Part shown: in pieces, positions 8,106 through 17,276 of the stretch
Layout of the letters: each line of letters starts with the position of its first letter
How positions within the stretch are numbered: position 1 is the stretch's first letter
Origin: Loktanella sp. 3ANDIMAR09
GTDB lineage: Bacteria > Pseudomonadota > Alphaproteobacteria > Rhodobacterales > Rhodobacteraceae
Assembly (NCBI RefSeq): GCF_001420005.1
Contig: NZ_LJAK01000007.1
Span: 62,001 to 126,000 of the forward strand
Direction: 5' to 3'
Length of the DNA stretch: 64,000 nucleotides
The notes under the pieces: generated by a model
What the model was told of the DNA's origin: nothing
Seen by the model: only the letters and a program-made list of their open reading frames with translations
Database searches by the model: none
Translations under genes and position numbers: made by a program

Positions 8106-9276
8106 GCGCGACAGTCGCGGCGGCGGCGTCCAACCGGTCGATGGCCTGTGCGATTTCGTCGTCGGTGATTGTCAGCGGCGGCAGCAGACGGATGACATTG
8201 TCGGCGGCAGGCACGGTCAGGATGTCCTGCGCGTAGCCGGCCTGCACGATGTCGGTGTTGGTCGCCTTGCATTTGAGGCCCAGCATGAGGCCCGCACCGC
8301 GCACGCCCTCGAACACGTCCGGATGGCTGGCAACAAGGCCCTCAAGCTTTTGTCGCAGAAGGCCCGCCTTGCGGTTGACCTCGGCCAGAAAGGCAGGGTC
8401 CGCGATGATATCCATGACGGCGTTGCCGACGGCGCAGCCCAGCGGGTTGCCGCCGTAGGTCGATCCATGGGTACCCGCGGTCATGCCGGAGGCGGCCCGT
8501 TCGGTTGCCAGAACGGCCCCGAGGGGGAAACCGCCGCCGATGCCCTTGGCCACCATCATGATGTCCGGGGTAATGCCGGACCATTCATGGGCAAACAGCT
8601 TGCCCGTGCGGCCCACGCCGCATTGCACCTCGTCAAAGATCAACAGCAGGCCGTGTGCATCGGCGAGGTCGCGCAACCCCTTGAGGCATTGGTCAGGCAC
8701 GGGACGGATCCCGCCTTCGCCCTGGACCGGTTCGATCAGGATGGCGCAGGCGGTGGGTTGCGCGGCGGCCTGCGTCAGGGCGTCGTGATCGCCAAAGTCC
8801 AGATGGATGAAGCCGGGCAGCAGCGGGCCGAAGCCCTTGGTCATCTTCTCGGAGCCGGCCGCGGCGATACCGGCAGAGGACCGGCCGTGAAAGCTGCCCG
8901 AAAAGGTGATGATATCCGTGCGGTCGGGCTGACCAGCATCGTAAAAGTGCTTGCGCGCCATTTTCACGGCTAGTTCGCAGGATTCCGTGCCGGAGTTGGT
9001 GAAGAACACCGTATCGGCAAAGGTATGTGTGACCAGCTTGTCGGCCAGCGCCTGTTGCGCCGGGATCTGGTACAGGTTCGAGGTATGCCACAGCGCCTGT
9101 GCCTGATCCGTCAGTGCGGCGACCAATGCGGGATGTGCATGTCCCAGGGCGTTGACCGCGATGCCGGCCCCCAGGTCCAGAAATCGGCGCCCGTCGTCCG
9201 CGATCAGCCAGGTGCCCTCGCCCTTTTGAAAGGCAAAGGGTGCGCGGTTATAGGTCGGCAGGACGGATGGGATCAT
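8092..9276 (-). CDS. argD: Acetylornithine/succinyldiaminopimelate transaminase
   Basis: A 394-residue class III PLP-dependent aminotransferase. It converts N-acetylglutamate semialdehyde to N-acetylornithine, with possible dual use in lysine synthesis. Conserved elements include the N-terminal YNRAPFAFQKGEGTWL, NSGTESCE for phosphate binding, FDEVQCGVGRTG and the lysine in VAKGIGGGFPLGA (about 247). It precedes argF on the same strand, making an argD-argF unit. The last codons overlap the intercistronic repeat element. Confidence 0.97.
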   Translation of the reverse strand: MIPSVLPTYNRAPFAFQKGEGTWLIADDGRRFLDLGAGIAVNALGHAHPALVAALTDQAQALWHTSNLYQIPAQQALADKLVTHTFADTVFFTNSGTESCELAVKMARKHFYDAGQPDRTDIITFSGSFHGRSSAGIAAAGSEKMTKGFGPLLPGFIHLDFGDHDALTQAAAQPTACAILIEPVQGEGGIRPVPDQCLKGLRDLADAHGLLLIFDEVQCGVGRTGKLFAHEWSGITPDIMMVAKGIGGGFPLGAVLATERAASGMTAGTHGSTYGGNPLGCAVGNAVMDIIADPAFLAEVNRKAGLLRQKLEGLVASHPDVFEGVRGAGLMLGLKCKATNTDIVQAGYAQDILTVPAADNVIRLLPPLTITDDEIAQAIDRLDAAAATVAHHLA

Positions 9277-9466
9277 GGGATCATTCCTATGGGACGCGTC
9301 AAAGCCCGTTTGATGCCGAAGCAGCGCAGGCAGGTCAACGATTTTTCAGGGGGTTAGGACAGACGAGCAGCAGCGGACGCAGGTCAGCGTCGGCGTCGGA
9401 TCAAGGATGATGTGCACGTTGTCATGCCGCGCGTGTAACCGGCGCGTGACGCAGGGGCAAGCCCTA

Positions 9467-10279
9467 TCAAGCCTTGAGCCGGTAGCCACGGTCGAGCCAG
9501 CGCCAGACCAGCCCCAGGACCGCCACGTTAGCCACCAGCACGATCACCAGACCCAACCAGGGCGAGCTGTCAGAGACGCCGATCATGCCGTAACGCACGC
9601 CGTCGATGATGTAGAAAAACGGGTTGGCATGGGATGCGGCCTGAAGCGGGCCGGGCAATGCCTCGATGCTGTAGAACGTGCCCGACAGGAACGACAGCGG
9701 GGTGACGAGAAAGTTGGAAATGGCGGACAGCTGGTCGAATTTGTTGGCGAAAATGCCGGCGATCATGCCCAGACCGCCCATGAACAATGACCCGAGGGTC
9801 ACGAAGGTCAGCACCCAGAACACGTTTTGCACCGCCACGCCAAGAAAGATCCACGACCCCAGCGCAATGACAAAGGCCACGATCAAGCCGCGCGCCAAAG
9901 CGCCCGCCAGATAGCCGATCAACAGTTCCAGCGCGGACAGCGGCGGCATGAGCGTATCGACGATATTGCCACCCACCTTGGCGCTGGCGAGGCTGGACGA
10001 GGTATTGGCGAATGCGTTCTGGATCACCGTCATGATCAGGATGCCGGGTGCCAGAAACGTCATGAACGGCACACCCATCACGTCGCCGCGCTGTGGCCCG
10101 ATGGCGATGGTAAAGATCATCAGCAACAGGCCCGCGTTGATCAGCGGTGCCATGACCGTCTGTGACCATACATTCATGAACCGGCGCACCTCGCGTCCCG
10201 CGAGGGTCAGCGTGCCTTGGGTATTCCAGCGGCCGAAACGGCGCACACCCATCTGGGTCGGCGGGGTCGATGGGGTCAT
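9467..10279 (-). CDS. ABC-2 type transporter permease
   Basis: A 270-residue inner-membrane protein of the ABC-2 family with about six hydrophobic segments. The conserved ABC-2 region reads GGIVDTLMPPLS-like (here GGNIVDTLMPPLSAL), then FVTLGSLFMGGLGMIAG and NFLVTPLSFLSGTFYS. It would export a polysaccharide, lipid or drug, but the substrate is unknown. The start at 10279 has a strong AAGGAG six bases upstream; 33 in-frame codons before it are ignored. No ATPase partner gene lies beside it, which is unusual for the family. argD follows after 190 bases in which I see nothing else. Confidence 0.88.
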   Translation of the reverse strand: MTPSTPPTQMGVRRFGRWNTQGTLTLAGREVRRFMNVWSQTVMAPLINAGLLLMIFTIAIGPQRGDVMGVPFMTFLAPGILIMTVIQNAFANTSSSLASAKVGGNIVDTLMPPLSALELLIGYLAGALARGLIVAFVIALGSWIFLGVAVQNVFWVLTFVTLGSLFMGGLGMIAGIFANKFDQLSAISNFLVTPLSFLSGTFYSIEALPGPLQAASHANPFFYIIDGVRYGMIGVSDSSPWLGLVIVLVANVAVLGLVWRWLDRGYRLKA

Positions 10280-10359
10280 GGCGGTCTCCTTTGCGTCGGG
10301 GACAGACATAGCGATCTGGGCTGAATTGGCCAGTATCCGCATTTGACGGGTCGGCGTGG

Positions 10360-10387
10360 TTGTATCCGCCGCTGGCATGCTTAGAAT
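10360..10387 (+). promoter_or_regulatory. Candidate promoter of gcrA
   Basis: TTGTAT (10360-10365), a 16-base spacer and TAGAAT (10382-10387) lie 75 bases before the gcrA start in a 182-base divergent gap. The -10 matches 5 of 6 consensus bases. No GANTC site is seen in the two elements themselves. Confidence 0.35.
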
Positions 10388-10461
10388 AGGGATAACCTGA
10401 AAAAGAGCGCAGGCCGGTCATGCGACCGCGCCTGCCGCATGCAGTGAAGCAAGGAAAGCCG

Positions 10462-11076
10462 ATGTCCTGGACAGACGAACGTGTCGAGACGCTGAAACGG
10501 ATGTGGGGCGAAGGCCAGTCAGCCAGCGTGATCGCCAAGGAATTGGGTGGCGTGACCCGCAACGCCGTGATCGGCAAGGTCCACCGTCTGGGCCTGTCGA
10601 ACCGCGCGGGGTCTGCCGCTGCCGCACCCGCCGAAACCGAAGCCGCACCGGCACCCGTTGCAGAAACATCTGCGGCGGACGAAAAACCCGAGATGATGAC
10701 CAGATCGGCTGCACCGCCCCCCAAGGCCAAAAAGGTCGCCGGTGAAGAAGAGGTCGAGGAGCTGGACGAAAACGGTATCCCGATTTCCGCCGCGCGCCGT
10801 GCGATCATTCCCGCAGGCCAGCCGCTGCCGCCGCAGCCCAGCGCCAATGAAATTTCGCCGGAAGCACTGGCAAAGGTCAACGAGGTCGAAAAGACCGCGC
10901 GCAAGATCGGACTGATGGATCTGACCGAAAAGACCTGCAAATGGCCCGTGGGTGACCCTGCAACGCAGGATTTCTGGTTCTGCGGCCTGCCATCGCAAGC
11001 GGGCAAACCCTATTGCGAGGCCCATGTCGGCGTTGCGTTCCAGCCCATGTCGTCGCGCCGCGATCGCCGTCGCTAA
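10462..11076 (+). CDS. gcrA: GcrA cell-cycle regulator
   Basis: A 204-residue GcrA-family protein. In Caulobacter GcrA binds sigma-70 and DNA methylated at GANTC by CcrM, and activates cell-cycle genes. The N-terminal helix-turn-helix MSWTDERVETLKRMW through GGVTRNAVIGKVHRLGLS is highly typical. A long Ala/Glu/Pro-rich linker follows, then the C-terminal sigma-binding part with TCKWPVGDP and FWFCGLPSQAGKPYCEAH. Start 10462 is chosen for AAGGAAAG upstream and for the family N-terminus. A good terminator follows. Confidence 0.95.
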   Translation: MSWTDERVETLKRMWGEGQSASVIAKELGGVTRNAVIGKVHRLGLSNRAGSAAAAPAETEAAPAPVAETSAADEKPEMMTRSAAPPPKAKKVAGEEEVEELDENGIPISAARRAIIPAGQPLPPQPSANEISPEALAKVNEVEKTARKIGLMDLTEKTCKWPVGDPATQDFWFCGLPSQAGKPYCEAHVGVAFQPMSSRRDRRR

Positions 11077-11096
11077 GCCAATCGGCAAAGTAACCG

Positions 11097-11132
11097 AGGG
11101 CCGTGCCGGAGAGATCCTGCGCGGCCCTTTTT
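11097..11132 (+). terminator. Intrinsic terminator after gcrA
   Basis: Perfect 7-bp stem AGGGCCG (11097-11103) with CGGCCCT (11122-11128), followed by a run of Ts (11128-11132). Confidence 0.85.
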
Positions 11133-11232
11133 CATTTTGCGCACACTTGAGGTCGGCGAAACCTAGGTTTTTCCGCAGCGCAGCATATATCTGACAGGCT
11201 AGCGACAGCCCGCAGACGCGAAAGGACAGCAC

Positions 11233-12009
11233 ATGCCGAACCTTGCACTGATCACCGGTGCCTCTTCTGGTATTGGAATGGAATTTGCCCGGTATCACGC
11301 CAGCAAAGGCGGCGATCTGATCATCACGGCCCGCAGTGCGGACAAGCTGGCGGCCCTGAAGGCCGAGCTGGAACAGGCCCATGCGGTCAGCGTGCAGGTG
11401 ATCCCGGTTGATCTGGGGGCCGATGGTGGCGCACAGGCGCTGCTGTCACAGATTGGTGACGCCACAGTGGATGTGCTGATCAACAACGCAGGCTTTGGCG
11501 GACACGGCATGCATATCGAACGTGATCTGGCAGCAGAGCACGCGATGATCGACCTCAACGTCAAGGCGCTGATGACCCTGAGCCATGCCATCGGCTCCGG
11601 TATGGCCGCGCGCGGCAAAGGGCGCATTCTGAACGTGGGGTCCACCGCAGGCATGATCCCCGGCCCGCTACAGGCGGTCTATTTCGCAACAAAAGCTTTC
11701 GTGCGCAGCTATTCGCTGGCGCTGGCCGAGGAACTGCGCCGCAAGGGCGTCACGGTAACCGTTCTGGCACCGGGCTATGTGGAAACCGGGTTTGCCGATG
11801 CCGCCGATCTGGGCGGCACCGGTCTGGTCAGCGGCGGAGGGGCCAGCGCCGCAGAGGTCGCAAAATTTGGCTACGACGCAATGTTGGCCGGCAAGTTGCA
11901 CGTCATCAACGAACCCAAGCTGTCGTTTGCGCTGAATTGGGTCCTGCCCCAGCTGCCACTGCGTGCGGTCATGTCGAACGTCCGCAAGATGCAGGAAAAG
12001 CGCACCTAG
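11233..12009 (+). CDS. Short-chain dehydrogenase/reductase (SDR)
   Basis: A 258-residue classical SDR. The cofactor motif TGASSGIG (8-15) is near the N-terminus. NNAG lies in the middle, and the catalytic Ser (NVGSTAG) and YFATK (Tyr-x3-Lys) are intact. An Arg after the second strand (ITARS) suggests NADP(H). The C-terminal sequence resembles the YqjQ/DltE-like SDRs, but the substrate is not known. The stop TAG shares a CTAG with the stop of the convergent next gene. Confidence 0.9.
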   Translation: MPNLALITGASSGIGMEFARYHASKGGDLIITARSADKLAALKAELEQAHAVSVQVIPVDLGADGGAQALLSQIGDATVDVLINNAGFGGHGMHIERDLAAEHAMIDLNVKALMTLSHAIGSGMAARGKGRILNVGSTAGMIPGPLQAVYFATKAFVRSYSLALAEELRRKGVTVTVLAPGYVETGFADAADLGGTGLVSGGGASAAEVAKFGYDAMLAGKLHVINEPKLSFALNWVLPQLPLRAVMSNVRKMQEKRT

Positions 12010-13097
12010 TCCTCGTCTTCCCAATTGCTGCCGATCGCTTCGCGGTCGGACCTGCGTTCCCTGTCGACCATCTCCTCGACCTCGTTCAACTCTTCGGATG
12101 TCGCATCTTCGGGGCGGCTTTCGGCGGCTTCCTGCGGAGTCAACAGCAGCTTGAAATACATCGGAAAGTGGTCGGAGTTGATATCAGGCAACCGTTTCAT
12201 GTCGATCAGGCGAAATCGTGCGTCGTGGAACAGGTGGTCCAGCGGCCAGCGCATCAGTGGCATGCGCGCCGAGAACGTGTTGTAGAAACCGCGCCCCACG
12301 CGCGGGTCCAGCAGGCCGGACACGTTCTGAAACCGTTTGGTCGTGATCGACCAGGCCACGTCATTCATGTCACCTGTCACGATGGCAGGCAGCGGATCGT
12401 CGCTGACCTCGATCCCGATGGCACCCAGTTCCGCGTCACGTCCTTCGGTCGATTGATATGGCACGGGCGGTTCGGGATGCGTGACATAGAGGCGGAAAGC
12501 CTGCCCGGATGGCAGCGTGACGCGCGCGCGCAGTGACGGCACCTCGTCCACGACCAGGTTGCGGAATGCAGCTTCCTCCAGGGCGTATTTGCTGAAAATG
12601 GCCATGCCGTACCCGTTGTCATAGGGTTGCGACATGACGTGCGGGTATCTGTCGGCCAATGGGGACAGGCCTTCGATCCAGTCTGCATCGGTTTCCAGTG
12701 CTGTCACGATATCCGGCTCGTGCGTGCGGACCAGCTGTATCAGCCGGTCGTAGTCACGGTTCGATTTTTTGACGTTCGCGGCGATCAGGCTGATGGTGTG
12801 CCCCGGTTCGATCGCCTCATGAACGGCCGGTCGCGTCGATTGGGTGTGCCAGATCGGCAGATAGCGCCCGATGTAGAACCCCTGGTTCAGGCCGCACAGC
12901 ACAAGCGCCGCAATCATCCACATCGCCCCCTCTGGTTGCAACCAGATCGCGAGGGGGATCAGAACCAAGAGCAGCATCAGCACTTGCTGGCGCGGGAAAT
13001 CGGCCGACCGGACGAACCCGTGCGAAATCCGCAGCAATGGCACGATGGTCATCACGATGACGAACCCGGTCAGGCCCCACAGCAGTATCGAAATCAT
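12006..13097 (-). CDS. Membrane-anchored endonuclease/exonuclease/phosphatase family protein
   Basis: A 363-residue protein with three hydrophobic N-terminal segments (about 1-20, 38-55 and 60-78), then an EEP domain on the far side of the membrane. Catalytic-type motifs are visible: [16 protein letters not shown] (metal-binding Glu), GDMND, LDHLFH and the final SDHFP. The C-terminal tail is acidic ([13 protein letters not shown]). Such proteins hydrolyse phosphodiester bonds in nucleic acids or lipids; the target here is unknown. rimO is divergent, 133 bases away. Confidence 0.85.
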   Translation of the reverse strand: MISILLWGLTGFVIVMTIVPLLRISHGFVRSADFPRQQVLMLLLVLIPLAIWLQPEGAMWMIAALVLCGLNQGFYIGRYLPIWHTQSTRPAVHEAIEPGHTISLIAANVKKSNRDYDRLIQLVRTHEPDIVTALETDADWIEGLSPLADRYPHVMSQPYDNGYGMAIFSKYALEEAAFRNLVVDEVPSLRARVTLPSGQAFRLYVTHPEPPVPYQSTEGRDAELGAIGIEVSDDPLPAIVTGDMNDVAWSITTKRFQNVSGLLDPRVGRGFYNTFSARMPLMRWPLDHLFHDARFRLIDMKRLPDINSDHFPMYFKLLLTPQEAAESRPEDATSEELNEVEEMVDRERRSDREAIGSNWEDED

Positions 13098-13230
13098 GTT
13101 TCAGCCTTTTCATTGCGCCAATCTGACGCACCAACGCATCTCGCGGCGGTTTGGCTCCGTCCAGTGGGAAAAACCATTGCCGGCACCGCGCCCCCTTTTC
13201 GCATTGGCCCGACAGGCGTATAGCCGCGCC

Positions 13231-14625
13231 ATGACACAAAACCCGCCAGAACTCCGCCCCGACCTCGCACGTGCCCGCGTGACAGAAACCCGCCGCCCCG
13301 GCCAACCCGTGATCGGGATGGTGTCGCTGGGCTGTCCCAAGGCGCTGGTCGACAGTGAACGCATCCTGACGCGTCTGCGCGCCGAAGGCTACGCCATTTC
13401 GTCGGATTATGCAGGGGCCGAGGCGGTGATCGTGAACACCTGCGGTTTTCTGGACAGCGCCAAGGCCGAAAGCCTGGAGGCCATCGGCGAGGCATTGGTC
13501 GAAAACGGCCGGGTCATCGTGACGGGCTGCCTGGGAGCAGAGCCGGATTACATCCGCGAACATCACCCCAGCATCCTCGCCGTGACGGGGCCGCACCAAT
13601 ACGAACAGGTGCTGGATGCGGTCCATACCGCCGTGCCGCCATCGCCCGATCCATTCGTGGACCTGTTGCCCGCACGCGGCGTGTCGCTGACGCCACGGCA
13701 TTACAGCTATCTCAAGATTTCCGAGGGCTGCAATCACAAGTGCAAGTTCTGCATCATCCCCGACATGCGCGGCAAACTGGCGTCACGTCCGGCCCACGCC
13801 GTGCTGCGCGAGGCCGAAAAACTGGTCGAGGCCGGGGTGCGTGAACTGCTGGTGATCTCTCAGGACACCAGCGCCTACGGGTTGGACCGCAAGTACGACC
13901 TGAACCCGTGGAAGGGTGGCGAGGTGCGGAGCCACATCACCGATCTGGCGCGGGAACTGGGCACGCTGGGGGCGTGGGTGCGGCTGCATTACGTCTATCC
14001 CTATCCGCATGTGCGCGACATGATCCCGCTGATGGCTGACCCTGCGTCTGGCGTGCTGCCCTATCTGGATATTCCGTTCCAGCATTCCCACCCCGACGTG
14101 CTGCGCCGCATGGCCCGCCCCGCCGCCGGGTCCAAGACGCTGGAGGAAATCACCGCCTGGCGCGCGATCTGCCCTGACATCACGCTGCGTTCGACCTTTA
14201 TCGTGGGGTATCCGGGCGAAACCGAGGCTGAATTCCAGCATCTGCTGGATTGGATGGACGAGGCGCAACTGGACCGCGTGGGGTGTTTTCAATACGAAAA
14301 CGTCGCCGGCGCCCGGTCCAACGCCCTGCCCGACCATGTCGCGCCCGAGGTCAAGCAGGACCGCTGGGATCGGTTTATGGCAAAAGCGCAAGCAATATCC
14401 GAGGCGAAACTACAGGCCAAGGTTGGAAAAGTGCTGGAGGTCATCGTCGATGACATCGACAGCGACGGCATCGCCACCTGCCGCACCTGGGCCGATGCAC
14501 CCGAAATCGACGGCAACCTGTTCATCGACGAGGGCACCGAAGGGTTGTCGGTCGGTGACGTGGTCAAGGTCACCGTAGACGAGGCGGGAGAGTATGATTT
14601 GTGGGGGGCCATTCTGGCCGAGTAG
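13231..14625 (+). CDS. rimO: Ribosomal protein S12 methylthiotransferase RimO
   Basis: A 464-residue radical-SAM methylthiotransferase that modifies an aspartate of ribosomal protein S12. The N-terminal UPF0004 domain supplies Cys35, Cys71 and Cys100 for one cluster. CNHKCKFC (Cys167, Cys171, Cys174) binds the radical-SAM cluster. The C-terminal part (about 400-464) is the TRAM domain. Start 13231 matches the family; 62 in-frame codons upstream have no such similarity and overlap the divergent gene. Length is normal. Confidence 0.97.
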   Translation: MTQNPPELRPDLARARVTETRRPGQPVIGMVSLGCPKALVDSERILTRLRAEGYAISSDYAGAEAVIVNTCGFLDSAKAESLEAIGEALVENGRVIVTGCLGAEPDYIREHHPSILAVTGPHQYEQVLDAVHTAVPPSPDPFVDLLPARGVSLTPRHYSYLKISEGCNHKCKFCIIPDMRGKLASRPAHAVLREAEKLVEAGVRELLVISQDTSAYGLDRKYDLNPWKGGEVRSHITDLARELGTLGAWVRLHYVYPYPHVRDMIPLMADPASGVLPYLDIPFQHSHPDVLRRMARPAAGSKTLEEITAWRAICPDITLRSTFIVGYPGETEAEFQHLLDWMDEAQLDRVGCFQYENVAGARSNALPDHVAPEVKQDRWDRFMAKAQAISEAKLQAKVGKVLEVIVDDIDSDGIATCRTWADAPEIDGNLFIDEGTEGLSVGDVVKVTVDEAGEYDLWGAILAE

Positions 14626-14929
14626 ACCGTTCACCCAAGAGCGAGGAGCCACAAACCAGGCGGACCGGACTCCGTGGCTCGCTACATTATTGCCGCCTAC
14701 TTTGATGAAGGTCGACAGAGAACTTGCCTCGGTTGAAGTGAGTGGATCTCAACATGTGGCACCGGCATGACCCAGGGTCGTGACGATGCCTTGACGTCCC
14801 GCCCGGCATCGCCGGGCAGCGCCCGGACCTCCCCCCAGGGGAGGGCGCTTCGCACCCGCCCCGAGGTCCGAGCGTTGCCCTCTTGTTCGCATCAAGGGTG
14901 AGGTCAGCGCAGTCTTGGCAGCTTTTACC
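14626..14929. other. Gene-free gap between rimO and the YigZ gene
   Basis: 304 bases between convergent genes. It begins with an imperfect hairpin (GAGCCAC at 14646-14652 with GTGGCTC at 14674-14680) that could end rimO transcription, without a T-run. The strong inverted repeat at 14801-14880 fills the second part. I see no convincing small gene here. Confidence 0.6.
14801..14880. repeat. REP-like GC-rich inverted repeat
   Basis: GGGCAGCGCCCGGACCT (14814-14830) pairs with AGGTCCGAGCGTTGCCC (14864-14880), 15 of 17 positions, around a 33-base loop rich in C and G. An alternative hairpin GCCCGGC/GCCGGGC (14801-14807 with 14811-14817) overlaps the 5' arm, so the two folds exclude each other. Confidence 0.65.
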
Positions 14930-15286
14930 CTACCCTGCTCCCAGATCGTCCAGATACACACGCACCGCGTCCTGGACGCGGCGAAAGCGGTCTCCGCCGA
15001 GTTTTGTGCCGCCGAACCAGCGGGTGACGACAATGATGTGGCCGGTCAGGCCTTCGCGCTCCAGCATCCGCAGAATGACCATCCCGGCACCGGATTCGCC
15101 GTCGTCGTTTTTCAGCGGACCGTCAGGTAGCAGCACGGCCCAGGTGTTATGCGTGGCCTTGGCGAATTTCTTGTTCCGGCACAATGTCTTGACGAACGCC
15201 TTGGCCGCGTCCGCGCTATCCACCGGCCCGCCAGAGACAGCATAGGTCGACCCACGGTCGCTGAGTGCTTTGTCGATGATCCGCAT
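14930..15286 (-). CDS. YigZ/IMPACT-family protein (N-terminal domain only)
   Basis: A 118-residue protein with the UPF0029/IMPACT domain. Motifs are THNTWAV, DDGESGAG followed by ILRMLEREGL, and VTRWFGGTKLGGD. In E. coli YigZ this domain is followed by a second domain (about 200 residues total); here the protein stops after the first, a short form I think is normal in this bacterial family. The function is not established; a role near translation or tRNA binding has been suggested for the family. ATG 15286 is used; the longer frame upstream has no similarity. Confidence 0.82.
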   Translation of the reverse strand: MRIIDKALSDRGSTYAVSGGPVDSADAAKAFVKTLCRNKKFAKATHNTWAVLLPDGPLKNDDGESGAGMVILRMLEREGLTGHIIVVTRWFGGTKLGGDRFRRVQDAVRVYLDDLGAG

Positions 15287-15391
15287 GCCTCTGTCTAACC
15301 TGTGCGGTCCCCTGCTGACAGGGGGGGCCGAACGACATTCGTGACCCAGCGTCATACTATGGTCGTAGGGCAAAGCGTTTATGGTCGGGAC

Positions 15392-16039
15392 ATGATCCAG
15401 ACCTACCCGACCCAGGACCCCTCTGCCCGGCGCGCCGACTGGGCTGTCCACACGCTCGGCACGGCCTTTGCCGTGATCGGTGGTGCGCTGCTGGTCATCT
15501 GGGCTGCGTTGAATACCAGCGGTGGCACCATCGCGGCACTGTCGGTCTACGGGTTCGGCCTGGTGGCGACGTTCCTCGCGTCCAGCCTCTATCACATGAC
15601 GCCCTGGCACCGGGTCCGTCCGACCCTGCGGCGCATCGACCATGCCGCGATCTATGTGATGATTGCGGGCACGGTGACACCGCTGGCGGTGATGGTGCAT
15701 TCACCCTTTGCCTATGCAGTGCTGGCCGCGATCTGGGCGATCGGGCTGGTGGGCGTGGTGCGCAAGCTGTTTTTCTGGGCGACACCGGGCCGGTTCGGCC
15801 CGCTGATCTATCTGGCGATGGGCTGGCTGGGCATCCTGCTGGTCCGCGACCTGATGGGGCTGGTGCCCGGTGTGGCGCTGATGCTGATGCTGGCGGGTGG
15901 CGCGCTTTATTCCGTGGGCGTGCTGTTCTACAGCCGCGAAAGCCTGCGGTTTGCGACCGCGATCTGGCACGGGTTCGTCGTCGCCGCCTCGGCCTGTTTT
16001 TTCGCGGCAATCACGATCAGCACGGTGGCGCTGACCTAG
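15392..16039 (+). CDS. trhA: Hemolysin III / TrhA-family membrane protein
   Basis: A 215-residue protein with seven predicted membrane segments, of the HlyIII/PAQR-like family. Conserved pieces are FLASSLYHMTPWH after segment 2, DHAAIYVMIAGTVTPLAV in segment 3, and the last helix carrying IWHGFVVAASACFF. The Ser, Asp and His residues form the predicted metal site of this superfamily. The real function in bacteria is unclear; a role in membrane-lipid homeostasis is proposed for some. Start 15392 is a choice; ATG 15359 is also in frame. Its TAG shares CTAG with the convergent peptidase gene. Confidence 0.85.
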   Translation: MIQTYPTQDPSARRADWAVHTLGTAFAVIGGALLVIWAALNTSGGTIAALSVYGFGLVATFLASSLYHMTPWHRVRPTLRRIDHAAIYVMIAGTVTPLAVMVHSPFAYAVLAAIWAIGLVGVVRKLFFWATPGRFGPLIYLAMGWLGILLVRDLMGLVPGVALMLMLAGGALYSVGVLFYSRESLRFATAIWHGFVVAASACFFAAITISTVALT

Positions 16040-16779
16040 AACCCCAGCGCGCCTGCGGCCTCGGTCACCACGCGGACCCGGTCGGCATTGGCCGGATGCG
16101 TCCCCAGGAACGTGTTGCCGGGATCAGGTATCCGAAAGAAGAATTCAGCCCCCCGCAGCGGGTCATAGCCCGCACGCGCCGCAATGACCGTGCCCAGCGC
16201 ATCGGCCTGCAATTCGAACTGCTGCGAATAAGTGCGTGCGCCCACGGCCGCGCCAAAGGCCGCTGCCTCGCGCCGCGTGCGTGGATCGTCGGACAGGCCG
16301 ACCAGCTGCCCCATGACGGCGGCCCCGATGGATGCGGCCTGTCGCTGCTGCGCGATGTGACCCAAGATGTGATGCGCCGCCTCGTGGCTCAGGATGAACG
16401 CCAGTTCGTCCGCATTGCGCGCCTCGGCCACCAGGGTGCCGGTAAAGGCGATCAGCGGCTGATTGCCATTCACCAGCGTCTGAAAGGCATTGGGCGGTGA
16501 CCGCGGATTGGCGTCGATGGCGAATTCGAAATCGCAGTTCGGCTCGATCCCGGCGGCACGGCATTCCGCCTCGGCGACGGGTTCAATGCGGTCCACGACC
16601 TGAACCAGCATCTGCACCGCAGCCTCGGCGTCCATCCGGTCAACCAGCCGCGATCCGGCGGCGGCCTGGGGCGACATGACGACGGGCGAAGGCACGGCCA
16701 CCGGGGCGGTCGGGCGCGGGTTGGCCGCACAGGCGGTCAGCACCAACAGGGCAACCACAGCGCAGATCCATCGCATCAT
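16036..16779 (-). CDS. M48-family metalloprotease, lipoprotein
   Basis: A 247-residue zinc protease. The N-terminal signal ends in LVLTAC with Cys17, so lipid anchoring in the envelope is likely. The zinc motif is HEAAH (132-136), and the third ligand is probably the Glu in FELQAD (about 188). The C-terminus has the conserved THPANADRV. It resembles the BepA/LoiP-like group that handles outer-membrane proteins, but without TPRs. Starts at 16779 or 16776 (ATGATG) are both possible. The upstream neighbour is divergent. Confidence 0.9.
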   Translation of the reverse strand: MMRWICAVVALLVLTACAANPRPTAPVAVPSPVVMSPQAAAGSRLVDRMDAEAAVQMLVQVVDRIEPVAEAECRAAGIEPNCDFEFAIDANPRSPPNAFQTLVNGNQPLIAFTGTLVAEARNADELAFILSHEAAHHILGHIAQQRQAASIGAAVMGQLVGLSDDPRTRREAAAFGAAVGARTYSQQFELQADALGTVIAARAGYDPLRGAEFFFRIPDPGNTFLGTHPANADRVRVVTEAAGALGF

Positions 16780-16911
16780 CGTCGTCCCATCCCTATTTGC
16801 AGAGCACCCTCCCTTAGGTATCACGCGGCCCGGACACCGCCACCCCCCGGTCAATGACACTTGCGTCAAACCGCCCTTGGCGCACGCGCGGGACCGCGCT
16901 AGGTTCAGGGC

Positions 16912-17157
16912 ATGTTTACCATTGAGCACGACTTTGACGCGACGACGGTCACCCTGGTGGATGACGCAGGTCCCCCGTTCCAGGAGGATGTGATCGTCAA
17001 CACCTTTGACGATTGCGTCACGGTCAGCCAGTTCGACCCCCGCTTGGGGGAAAACCGTACGATCACCCTGTCATTGGGGCAGGTCCGCGACCTGTTCGCG
17101 GCCCTTGATCTGCCAGAGGGGGCCTATGCCCTGAAACCCGCACCGGACAAATCCTAA
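16912..17157 (+). CDS. Conserved-looking hypothetical protein
   Basis: An 81-residue acidic soluble protein (MFTIEHDFDATTVTLVDD...). No signal peptide or membrane segment is visible, and I recognise no domain. The pattern of alternating hydrophobic residues (VTLV, DVIVNT, CVTVSQF, TITLS) suggests a small beta-sheet protein with a C-terminal helix (QVRDLFAAL). It stands alone between the divergent M48 gene and a nitroreductase gene 119 bases downstream. Confidence 0.6.
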   Translation: MFTIEHDFDATTVTLVDDAGPPFQEDVIVNTFDDCVTVSQFDPRLGENRTITLSLGQVRDLFAALDLPEGAYALKPAPDKS

Positions 17158-17276
17158 GCCGGTCCGTCGGTTTCCCTCCGGTCCGGCAACACCCAAACCA
17201 GGGCCTGCGCCGATCGCATGGTTGCCGCGTTGTTGCTGCACGCTTATCTGTGCCGTAACAGTTACGAGGATACCCC

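Noticed and set aside
14930-15700. A 256-residue form of the YigZ gene starting at 15700
   Set aside because: The upstream 138 residues have no similarity to the family and overlap the hemolysin III-like gene on the other strand.
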